Positions 54,931-64,000 of a stretch of 64,000 nucleotides of DNA are shown here, piece by piece. The notes below the pieces were generated by a model. That model did no database searches. It saw only the letters and a program-made list of their open reading frames with translations, and was not told where the DNA came from. The DNA lies in NCBI GenBank assembly GCA_020310875.1, contig CM035428.1, positions 100,974,161-101,038,160 of the forward strand, given 5' to 3'. The stretch's first letter is position 1, and each line of letters starts with the position of its first letter. The position numbers and the translations under genes were made by a program. The stretch is from Ceratopteris richardii (taxonomy: Eukaryota; Streptophyta; Polypodiopsida; Polypodiales; Pteridaceae).

Positions 54931-57900
54931 ATGGCTGAAAGCAGTGATGTATTCCGTATGTTGGCTGTTGAGGATAAGTTGGATGGTACCAACTACCCAT
55001 TGTGGGCTTATATGATGCGACATGTATTGGTTGCAAAAGGATTGTGGAACATTGTGTAGGGTGTTGAAAGATGTCCTGTTACACCTCTGACTACAGGTAC
55101 TGCAAATACAGGTGCTGGAGCTAATGAACATGGTGTCGAAGATGATATTCCGCAGATTCCTGTTCGTGTTGCTGTTTCTGCTGCACCCACTGCAGAGCAG
55201 ATTCACTGGGATGGCAAAGATGCCCAGCCATATGCATTGATAGCTTTGTCTGTCAAACGTGCCATTATTCCTCATATTCGCTCTTGCAGAACAGCTAAGA
55301 ATGCTTGGGATGCACTTACCACATTGTACCAAGCTAGGAATGAGGCTCGTGTTGCTTACCTCCGAAAACAGTTGGAGTGTGAGCACATGAATGAAGGTGA
55401 TTCTATGGACAGTTTCCGAACGAAGATCAAAGACTTGAAGGAATAGTTGATTTCTATTGATGAGGTTATACCAGATAGCTCACTTGTGCAGACCGTTTTG
55501 AATGGTCTTCCTTATTCATACTAGAGTTTTGCTTCTACTCTTCGGTTGATGATGAAAGGTAATCCGAATGCCTTATCATTTGAGGAGTTAGTCTCTGTTC
55601 TGTTGCAGGAAGATCAGTCCAGGCAGAACAGGTCCATTATGCGAGTTGCAGATCAAGCTTTCCTGGCTAGTCAGAAGGGCAAAGGAAAATGGAGCTCTTC
55701 AACCAGTAAGCAGAAATTTGCTAATTCTGCATATTCAAAGAAGGAAGATAAAGATGAGAAGAAATCAGAAAAGAAGAAATTGTTTTGTAAGTATTGTAAA
55801 GGGAATGATCATATCATAAAGAACTGTCCAAAACTGCCTGCTAAAGAGGCAAAGAAGAAAGAGGCTAGAATGGTTGTTGCAGAGGCCTCTACACCAAAAA
55901 CAGAGTCTGCAAATCTTGTGCAGGAAGAAGAATGGGCGTTTACTACTATCTGCAGTTTTGACCCATCTTCTCATGAGCAGTGCATGTCTGCAGTAGACTC
56001 AGATGTTTGGTATTTTGACAGTGGGGCAACCAAACATATTACCTCGCAGCGCAGTTTCTTCTCTTCACTCGAGCCTGCCCCTACAGGGAATACTGTTACA
56101 TGCACCAACAACTCCTCTTATCCTGTTATGGGAGTTGGTAAGATCATTTTGACTACTGTTGATGGTAGTTCTTTCACTTTGTCAGATGCTTTATTTGTGC
56201 CAGGGATCAAAAAGAACATGTTATCAGTTTCTGCATTAGCCAAGATTGGCTTGGTTGTGAAATTTATTGATGACAGGTGTACAGTTCATGATCTGTCAAA
56301 TGGCGATGTGATTATTGCTTCTGGCATTTTATGTCGTGTGTTGTATAAGCTCATAGACTATGAAAGATCTGAAAATGATTTGGCATGTGCAGTAAATGAT
56401 TCTCAAGCTATGTCAGATGCAAAGCTTTGGCATGCACACTTTGGTCATCTGAATTTTGCTAGTTTGCTACGCCTGCAGAAATCTGAAATGGTGTCCTCTT
56501 TGCCCAAACTTGAGGCACTTGGAAAACATGTTTGTGAAGGCTGTATTTTGGGCAAAATGCAGCGTTCCTCCTTTCCAAAAGATGGTTCAGTTCGGGCTAC
56601 ACAGAAATTGCAGCTTGTACATAGTGCTGTCTGTGGTCCTATGCAGACACCCTCTTTTGGAAATTACCTTTACTTTGTGACTTTCATTGATGATTTTTCC
56701 AGGCATGCATGGGTATATCCACTCAAAGAAAAGTCCAAAGTGTTCATGTGCTTCAAACAGTTTTTTGTTTTGGCTGAAAATCTGTCAGCATGTAAAATGG
56801 GCACCCTTCGTTTCGATCGAGGGGGGGAATATATGTCTTCTGATTTTAATGCATTTCTGGCTGAACGTGGGATAAAACACCAGTGTACAGTATTGTATAC
56901 ACCTCAACAGAATGGAGTTGCTGAACGGAAGAACAGGTCACTCATGGAGATGGTGAGGTGTATGGTCAAGAGTCAGACGTTACCTCATAGTTTCTGGCTT
57001 GAGGCTGTCATGTGTGTAGCATATGTACTGAACAGGTGTCCCACTAAAGCGTTGCACTCTATCACTCCATATGAGGCTTGGCATGATCGCAAGCCATCTG
57101 TTGCTCATCTGCGTGTTTTTGGTTGTTTGGCATATGCACTAGTGCCTGAACAACATAGCAGAAAATTGGATGATAAGGCAGTAAAATGTATTTTTGTTGG
57201 GTACAGTTCTGAAAGTAAAGGGTATCGTATGTATCATCCACAGACTAAACGAATTCTGGTTAGCCGTGATGTTGTCTTTGTGGAAGATGCTATTCAGCCA
57301 TTGCTTTCATGTACTAAGGAAACATTTGTTAGCTCCAAAGACATGTATGATACTTTGATGCCTCTTTTTGCAGATGGACAGTCTAGTGCTGGTCCTAATG
57401 AGGCAACTTCTAAGCCTTTGTAGGTTTCATATGATGATGCAGATCATTCCATTTCTGATGCAGATTTACATGATGCACTTGTTGATGAGAGAGCTGATAT
57501 TGAGTAGGCAAAAACTATGCCAAAATGGCTGGTGCAAACTTTGCGTGATAGAAAATTAGATGCACCTTTGTCATATCGTACTCGTTCAGGCTCTCATAGT
57601 GCCTCCTTTGCATCAGATTGCTATGCTATGGCTTCATCTAGTCTCTATGATGAGAATGAGCCTCTTTCTTTTGATGAAGCACATAATTCAGAAAATTGGA
57701 TGGCTGCTATGCAATCTGAATATGATGCTATAATGAAGAATGGTACATGGTCTTTATGTGACTTCCCTCCTAGCAAGAAGGCCATTGGCACTAAGTGGGT
57801 ATACAAGTTGAAGCGTAAACCTGATGGTACAGTTGACAGGTATAAGGCTAGGCTTTTTGCAAAGGGTTATGTGTAGGAAAGAGGCATTGATTTTGATGAG

Positions 57901-59196
57901 ACCTTTGCACCTACATGTCGTATGACTACTGTTCGGAGTATTTGTGCACTTGCAACCCATCATGGTTGGATTGTACATCAATTGGATATTAAAACAGCAT
58001 TTCTGAATGGTGACTTGCATGAAGAAGTGTATGTTTTTCAGCACCATGGCTTTGTGCAAAAAGGGCATGAAAACCAGGGGTGCAGGTTAAAAAAGGCATT
58101 ATATGGTTTAAAGCAAGCACCACGTGCTTGGTATGAGAAGATACATGCCTATCTGGTTGCACATGGTTTTGAGAACAGTCCAATTGAAAGCACCTTATAT
58201 GTTAAGCGAGATAATGATGTGCTTCTGATCATTGTTGTCTATGTTGATGACATGCTGTTCACTGGTCCTATTGAGAAGCATATTGCTGATTTCAAGGCTG
58301 ATTTGCATGCCTCATTTGAGATGTCTGATTTGGGGCATTTGCATCACTATTTGGGCATTCAGTTTATGAAAGTTGATGGTGGAATGTCTTTGTGTCAAAC
58401 GAAATATATTGACAGATTATTGCAACGTTTTGGCCTTGAATACTATAACCCTATTGCCACTCCTATGGAGACAGATTTACGATTGATTCTTCATGATGCT
58501 GGAGATGCATTTGATGATGTTCTCTATCAGCAGGCTATTGGATGCTTGATTTACTTATGCATTACTCGGCCAGATATTCAGTTTGTTGTCTCACAGATGA
58601 GCAGATTTATGCATTGCCCAGGAGTGAAGCATTGGCAGGCAGTTAAGTGCATCTTTCTCTATTTGAGTGGTACTCGGCTACTTGGGTTGGTTTATCCCAA
58701 GGGGGGATCACTACCGCTAGATTTTCATGCTTTTTTTGACTCTGATTGGGCTGGTTGCTATGACACTCGTGTGTCCACTAGTGGCTTTTGCTTCATGCTT
58801 GGTAGCTCATGAATATCTTGGTTGAGCAAGAAGCAGCCTACTGTGGCCACTTCCAATTGTGAGGCTAAGTATAGGGCAGCTTTCACAGCGACTGTTGAGT
58901 GTGTGTGGCTCAGACGCCTTATGGCTGATTTGGGTGTTGGTCAATCTTCTACCACCACCATCTTCACTGTTAGTCAGAGCGCATTGGCAGTTGTGAGGAA
59001 CCCTGTGTTCCATGCTCGCACTAAGCACATTGAGGTGCATTATCACTATGTCAGGGAGAGGTTCTCTGCTGGGGAGATCAGCTTGGCATATGTGCCCACG
59101 CAGGAGAACATTGCAGACCTTTTCACGAAGGCTCTGACTAGGGAGAAGTTTGAAGCTTTCCGCAAAGCTTTGGGCTTACTTCCTTTTGTGGAGTGA
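54931..59196 (+). pseudogene. Copia A8 gag-pol (fossil)
   Basis: Gag begins at 54,931 (MAESSDVFRM). A canonical CX2CX4HX4C zinc knuckle lies at about 55,786-55,827. The protease starts near 56,002 (VWYFDSGATKHI) and the GAG-pre-integrase zinc region (LWHAHFGHLNF) spans about 56,420-56,560. Next come the integrase core (about 56,610-57,010; FIDDFSRHAWVYPLK), the linker, RT (about 57,660-58,420; [23 protein letters not shown]) and RNase H (about 58,700-59,130, ending near ADLFTKAL). The order gag-PR-IN-RT-RH is Copia. It has around six breaks, so no full product is expected. Confidence 0.95.
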
Positions 59197-59270
59197 TTTC
59201 CACATAGCTTGGCACTTCCTTATACATGAGTACCAGCTCCTTGTTCATTGCATCACTCCCAGGGGGGATT

Positions 59271-59501
59271 TGTTGATATATTTAGGTAGTGATGTGTGTG
59301 AACACACTAGGACCGTCGGGGCACTTTTTTCCCTCTTTAGGAGGTTTTTTTCCACCGGCTTGTATATATGCCTATTTCCCTAATGGGCTACTTATCTTTG
59401 TACATTCTCTAGTAATACATTCAGTATTGTGTGTTTGTGCTCCAAGCTTCTTCTTCTTCCTTGTGTTGTTCGCGTGCTTCTGTAGACGTCTAACTCCAAC
59501 A
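59271..59501 (+). repeat. 3' LTR of Copia A8
   Basis: 231 bp, preceded by the purine tract AGGGGGGATT (59,261-59,270) and followed by the GAACC target copy. Confidence 0.97.
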
Positions 59502-60240
59502 GAACCCCCTCACCTTGGGGGTCTTAGATGGCACAACAACAACAGGCTTCATAAAATTCCAAGATTCAAGAAGAATGCGGACTTTCACGTCATGCTTAAT
59601 AGGGGATGATGTCTAGATTGGTTGAGTTTTAGGTGGGATCTCAAGTTCCAATCCCTTTGGCATCCCCCTCATTGAGGTTAAAAAATCATTTCTTATGTGG
59701 CAAAACCTCCATTAGGGAATTTGGACCAATGTAAAAGCTAAAAAAATTTGTGGGGCCCCTCCGTAGTTGTAAAAGATACCTGAGGACTTGGGGAACCTCT
59801 TCTTTTCATGACCCAAGTCAATATCGATCTGGCGAATCCTTGGGAGAATCATGTTGCTATAGGGGCAAATCAACTGGAAGAAAACACTATTGGGTGAAGT
59901 GATCGATTGCTCCTCAGTGTTGTGGAATGCTATAAGAGGTGAGACCCTTTGGAAGATTTAGAAAGAGAGGTGTGCCACCAACTTTGGTAGGCCTCCTAAA
60001 GAATGGTCCATTGAAAAATCTCTTTTCCTTTTAGGCAAAAGAATTTCCAATTGTAAGAAGCCCCCCCTTTTAGACATCATAGATTGTTTTTCCTTGAGAG
60101 GAACAAGAACAAAAGCAAGTGCGTCCCCCATGAGGGGAAAGAAAGGGTTATCAACCTTCTTTGTAATATCTTCTCGCAAGTTTTAAGCAACCCCTGTTTT
60201 GTGGGATTCAGAGGGTCCCATGGGTGCTAGCCCCATTCAC
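59502..60240 (+). other. Unassigned sequence, possibly the continuation of the LINE-like remnant
   Basis: The frame that enters Copia A8 from the LINE-like side stays open for about 100 bp on this side, as expected for one sequence split by the insertion. Further on, only short frames without recognised motifs are seen. Confidence 0.4.
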
Positions 60241-60248
60241 GTGTAAAA

Positions 60249-61363
60249 TTGTTCTTTCTATCAATTAAAGTTTGGGAGAGTAGGCTATTGCCGAACTTCC
60301 TTTTGAAAAAAGAAGAAGACCAAATAGTGAATTCAAGAGATCTTACCAATGTTACAATTTGGGATATACACATTCAAGATCATATATATGTATATTTATA
60401 TATAAAACAAAAAATTCATCTGATGAAGACTTTGAGCTGCATGGATGGATGCAAGTATTAGCAACTTTGAATACCTCAATTAATGAACTCATGATGATTG
60501 AACATTATGATGTTTGGTCATCATGGTTACACAAATTGTTATTGAATCCATTAACAACTTGTTCAGTGATCATGGATTCATGGTGATTGAACAACTTGTT
60601 CTTGAAGAATTTGACCCCATGGATGGATGAATGTATTATAAAATCTAGATATCTTCTTCAATAAATCAATGATGATGAAGAAACTAAAGAAGGAAGTATT
60701 ACCTTGAACGATATAAATTTCGCTAACTTTGAACCACCTGAATGTTTTAAGAAATATGAAGTTGAAAGTCAAGAGAATGAAATTCATAATCCAAAATGAG
60801 TATTCAAAGAACAAGCTTATGATAATCAAGAGTTAAAGAATAAATTCATAGTGATAGTAGAACAAAGTGAAGAAAAACATACTTACATTGGTAGTTATGT
60901 GTCAAATGAAGAACAATGTCAATTGAAAAGACTGTTTGAGCAATACAAAGACATATATGTGTGTTCATATAAGTACCTAAAAGGTGTTGACCCACATATT
61001 TATGCACATGGGATTCCTATGATCAGAAACATTGTTATGTGAGGTCATCAATCACTTGTAGACTTTGATTTTTGTCATTAATATTCCCTTGCAGGTGATC
61101 ATAGTCCTTGTAGTGATGAACTTCTATGTGGTTGCTAGAAACATCACTCAAGATTCCAATGGAAAGAATCGTATTGATACTGATGGCACAAAATTCTTAC
61201 TATTTGCAAAAAAAGAAAACCAAGGAATATCACATGCAATACATGTAATATCCCATTTTACAAAAACTTGACAACCCCAGTGTGCTTCAACACCTGCACT
61301 TCCTTAAAAACAATCGACATGTCAATCATCTATCAAAGACAACAAACTCTAGGAGGGATGAAG
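60249..61363 (+). pseudogene. Gypsy fragment: protease-RT linker, RT N-terminal part and 3' UTR (fossil)
   Basis: HGWMQVLATLNTSINE (near 60,440) aligns with HGWAEILATMDIAVNE. PPECFKKYEVE (near 60,730) aligns with PENFKKYEVE. EEKHTYIGSYVSNEEQ to YKYLKGVDPHIYAHGIPM (60,865-61,025) aligns with the RT N-terminal region of the inner Gypsy. It is decayed. It is followed by noncoding sequence and a purine-rich stretch (AGGAGGGATGAAG) before an LTR. Confidence 0.82.
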
Positions 61364-61980
61364 TGTTGGAAGTGGGAACTCAACAATTGATTTTGATGGC
61401 TAAATGAGAGAGATGATGACTGAGTTTGTGAAGAACTGAAGTTATGGAGTATGATAGATATGCCAATGAGAAGTAAGCATTTAACAATAGATATTCCTAA
61501 AGTAGTCCTAATTTTCCCATTAACACATGAAAACCACCTCTTATAAATATGTCTATAAGCCAATTTAAATTTATTTTGCTCCAAATTTGTGCAACCGAAG
61601 GATTCCTCAAGATTTTGTATTGATTTGCTAGCCCTCTAGTTTCTAAAAAAATTCTTCAACACTCGAATTGGAGACCAATGAGGGTATTATACCTGTTTTT
61701 AACTAAGGATGACACAGGAGTGTGAATAGGGTCACTCTTTAAAAAATACCTATAAAAGTGAAACTCAGTCTCACTTGTATGCTTCTTCTTCTTTCTGATT
61801 GTCTTTAATCTATGCGAGTTTCTTGGCATATCTTGGCTCGTTAATGAAGCTTGCTTGCATGATTTTGTGTATGTGCACGTGCATGTGTGCAAGATTCCTC
61901 TTGTGTGTGTGTGTGCGTGTGTGTGTCAATGTGCATGGAGAGTCTTCATACCATCAAAACCATCTCTTGACATGACAATT
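61364..61980 (+). repeat. LTR of a divergent Gypsy family member
   Basis: It begins TGTTGGAAGTGGG after a purine tract. In the family's order it shows the GATTCCTCAAG remnant of the U3 palindrome, TATAAAAG (61,751-61,758) and a long GT-rich tract (about 61,868-61,930). The right end is not certain; CATGACA at about 61,976 is the best candidate. Confidence 0.7.
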
Positions 61981-62690
61981 TTTGGGCAAGGATTTGTTGT
62001 TTGATGCTGGCGTTTTATGTATGTTGTGTGTGTGGGTCTACATCAAAAAACATCCAAAGAAAAGTGTTTACGCGCATGGCCTTGTGATAAGGCCATATAT
62101 ATGCATACTTTAGATGCAAATTGCTTCACTCCATGCATCAAGAGTAATGGAACACTTGCTTTTAGTATATTCTTCAACTCGTTTGAAAAAATTGGCTACC
62201 ATATCTAGAGAGCTTTTAAGGTCCTCCTTGCATTGTTGATTGGTTGTCATTGCATTGTATGTTTTGTTGATATTCTTGATGTTCCGCTAAGTTGCTAGAC
62301 AGGATTCTTGTTCCTCCATTCTCGCATTAGAAGGTATGAGACTTCCCCTATGATTGAATCATCTTAATTTCTTTTCCTTTGCTTGGCTTGTAAGAATTTT
62401 CTATGGTATCCACTTCCACTATGATTTCTGTTGAACTTCCATTATTTTCTTAGGGATCTAGATCTTCTTGTATTTGACAAATTAGGGTTTCTAAGTGGAA
62501 GAAACCAATCCATGGATCCTTGATAGTTTATCTCAATGATTGCTTTGAGATGGCAATGGGGAAGGATGCCTTTAAGGGTCATTCTTTGCCACACATAGTA
62601 TACTTGCTTAACTCCACTTGACCATGTAAGGAAAACCAAATTTGTTTTTTATTCTTATGTGTCCTAGGGCTATTATTAGTAATCATCTCT
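61981..62690. other. Unassigned spacer
   Basis: AT-rich sequence with short frames only. I found no match within the window. Confidence 0.4.
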
Positions 62691-64000
62691 CTAACCATGT
62701 TTATTTGACACAAGGTTAAGAGATGGAACAATTTGAGGTTCGAATAGAGGTTGTTGAGAAAAATGGATTACGATGGAAGCAGAAGTAGAAATAAGATCAA
62801 AAGAATGAGGTGTAGGAGATAACTCATTAGGGATAGACTCATGCATCAAATCATGCAACTTGCAAACATGACTAGGATTTTCTCTCGTGGGCATCTATCT
62901 CTCTTAAAGGAAGCTAAAAACCTCTCCCACCCTTGGATATTTGTGGATAAATTTCCCTCATCTATATTCCATGTGATCAAATATTCATAGATCCAATCTT
63001 TTCTTAGGATGAGGCATTCCAAAAGATCCTTATCTTCACAAACTAGAGAAGTGTGCATAATGGTCAAGTTCCCTAAGTGAATGGAGAGAATAACTTATCT
63101 TTGGCATTTGATTTGGTTTCCGCCCATACCAATAATGTAGACTTCAAATAGAGAGATATCTAATGCGTGCTTCCACTATCAAGGCTCTAATGATACCTAG
63201 AAATGCTCCAAGATTAATTATATATCCAATCAAAACACACTCACCATTGCCTATGATAAGTTTCAAATAAGGTTGCCTATCCATAAATGTTTTCATTTGA
63301 TCTATCTATCCTTGATAATTTGCCATTAGGATTGGGGTTGGAACATATTGCACTGATCTCTCATCAGCTCTTTGCATCCACTCTTTTTGTTCCTTAGTTT
63401 GTTATAAGGCCTCATGTCGTGTCTCTTATTGCATTCTCTCTTTCTCATGCTTTTTGCTCTGGGCTTGAAGCAAGTGTGTAAGCATTTCTTTAGTGAGAGG
63501 TTCCTTTCAACTTCAATCTACACACACTAATATAGTTTGGTAAGATTGTTGAGTCTAATGTGGCTAAGCTGATCACACCTCCTAGTAGTAGGGGATTGTA
63601 TCCTCTCTTTAGAAGTTTCTTTGCATGTTTTTTGAGCATGTATATTAGCACTAAATCTCCAACTTTTAACTCCTTGTCTCAGTAGGGGATTGTATCCTCT
63701 CTTTTGAAGTTTCTTTGCATGTTTTTTGAGCATGTATATTAGCACTAAATCTCCAACTTTTAACTCTTTGTCTTTAACATGTGCATCATACATTCTATGT
63801 ATCAGTAGGGGATTGTATCCTCTCTTTTGAAGTTTCTTTGCATGTTTTTTGAGCATGTATATTAGCACTAAATCTCCAACTTTTAACTCCTTGTCTTTAA
63901 CATGTGCATCATACATTCCTTCTACTTATGTTTGGCTATGTATATTCTTGCAACTACCTATATTCTTCTTAGCATCGTCTTACGGTGTACCCTCCTCTAT
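62691..64000 (-). mobile_element. Gypsy fragment: integrase C-terminus, second protease and tail start (fossil)
   Basis: Read from 64,000 leftward, YDAHVKDKELKVGDLVLIY matches the integrase C-terminal domain of the inner Gypsy and is present in three tandem copies. A degraded linker follows, and a region matching the second retropepsin lies at about 63,280-62,930 (LVCEDKDLLECLILRKDWIY against LVCHDEDLTEPLVLGQDWIY). The start of the post-protease tail runs to about 62,690. It is broken in many places, and the right side continues beyond the window. Confidence 0.8.
63587..63915 (-). repeat. Tandem triplication, unit about 123 bp, in the integrase C-terminal region
   Basis: Three near-identical copies each start at AGTAGGGGATTGTATCCTCT (63,587, 63,681 and 63,804). 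The first is shorter by about 30 bp. The near identity suggests recent duplication within an otherwise decayed fragment. Confidence 0.92.

Larger units (their letters stand above)
54345..59501 (+). mobile_element. Copia family A, copy A8: complete length, broken
   Basis: This 5.16-kb Ty1/Copia element has 231-bp LTRs at both ends, a Met-tRNA PBS, gag-pol and a PPT. A perfect 5-bp target duplication GAACC flanks it (54,340-54,344 and 59,502-59,506). The LTRs differ at about 6 of 231 sites (2.6%), clustered partly in one stretch. It inserted into the LINE-like remnant. It is the reference copy for the eight other family A pieces in the window. About half a dozen breaks lie in the polyprotein. 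Confidence 0.97.

Noticed and set aside
59958-60179. Possible small host gene on the minus strand
   Set aside because: Short frame, no recognised motif, no promoter or splice evidence, inside sequence probably belonging to a LINE remnant.

Overview
The window looks like repeat-dense heterochromatin of a land plant with a large genome, possibly a gymnosperm (low confidence). Evidence is the plant-type Ty1/Copia and Ty3/Gypsy elements, primer-binding sites for initiator tRNA-Met and tRNA-Asp, AT-rich DNA with CpG decay, and nested insertions. I see no host gene, rRNA, tRNA or CRISPR array. Almost everything I recognise comes from LTR retrotransposons of four kinds, plus part of a probable LINE. 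The kinds are: Copia family A (about 231-bp LTRs), Copia family B (one copy), a large Gypsy family (about 620-660-bp LTRs, non-chromovirus, Athila/Tat-like), and a noncoding element D with an LTR near 1.48 kb.

Layout. 1-15,844 is a patchwork of broken family A copies on both strands with Gypsy 3' pieces between them. 15,845-45,896 is a three-layer nest. Copia B (minus strand) was entered in its leader by an 'outer' Gypsy (20,479-45,394). That Gypsy was entered just inside its gag start by an 'inner' Gypsy of the same family (23,050-36,489). LTR divergence by eye (Copia B highest, outer about 3%, inner about 1%) agrees with this order. 45,897-50,414 is the 3' part of element D. 50,415-53,130 holds repeats and a decayed Gypsy 5' part. 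53,122-59,600 is a LINE-like remnant interrupted by a solo Gypsy LTR and by a complete-length but broken family A copy (54,345-59,501, with a GAACC target duplication). 59,600-64,000 holds two more Gypsy fragments.

The most unusual material is in the Gypsy family. The inner copy looks whole: matching LTRs, PBS, PPT and one uninterrupted 3,113-codon frame. That frame encodes gag, protease, RT, RNase H, two tandem H2C2 zinc modules, integrase, a second retropepsin-like domain and a Trp-rich W-V-P-K tail. The second protease and the tail recur in independent decayed copies here, so they are family traits. Three members carry long arrays of short, partly palindromic motifs (ATCGCGAT-like, GTATCG-like, GTATCATGATACC-like) in the untranslated leader between PBS and gag. 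Other members carry a further long ORF in the position an env gene would occupy; the inner copy lacks it.

Limits: similarities were judged by eye between copies in this window. Percentages and fragment edges are approximate, and lineage names are inferred from motifs.
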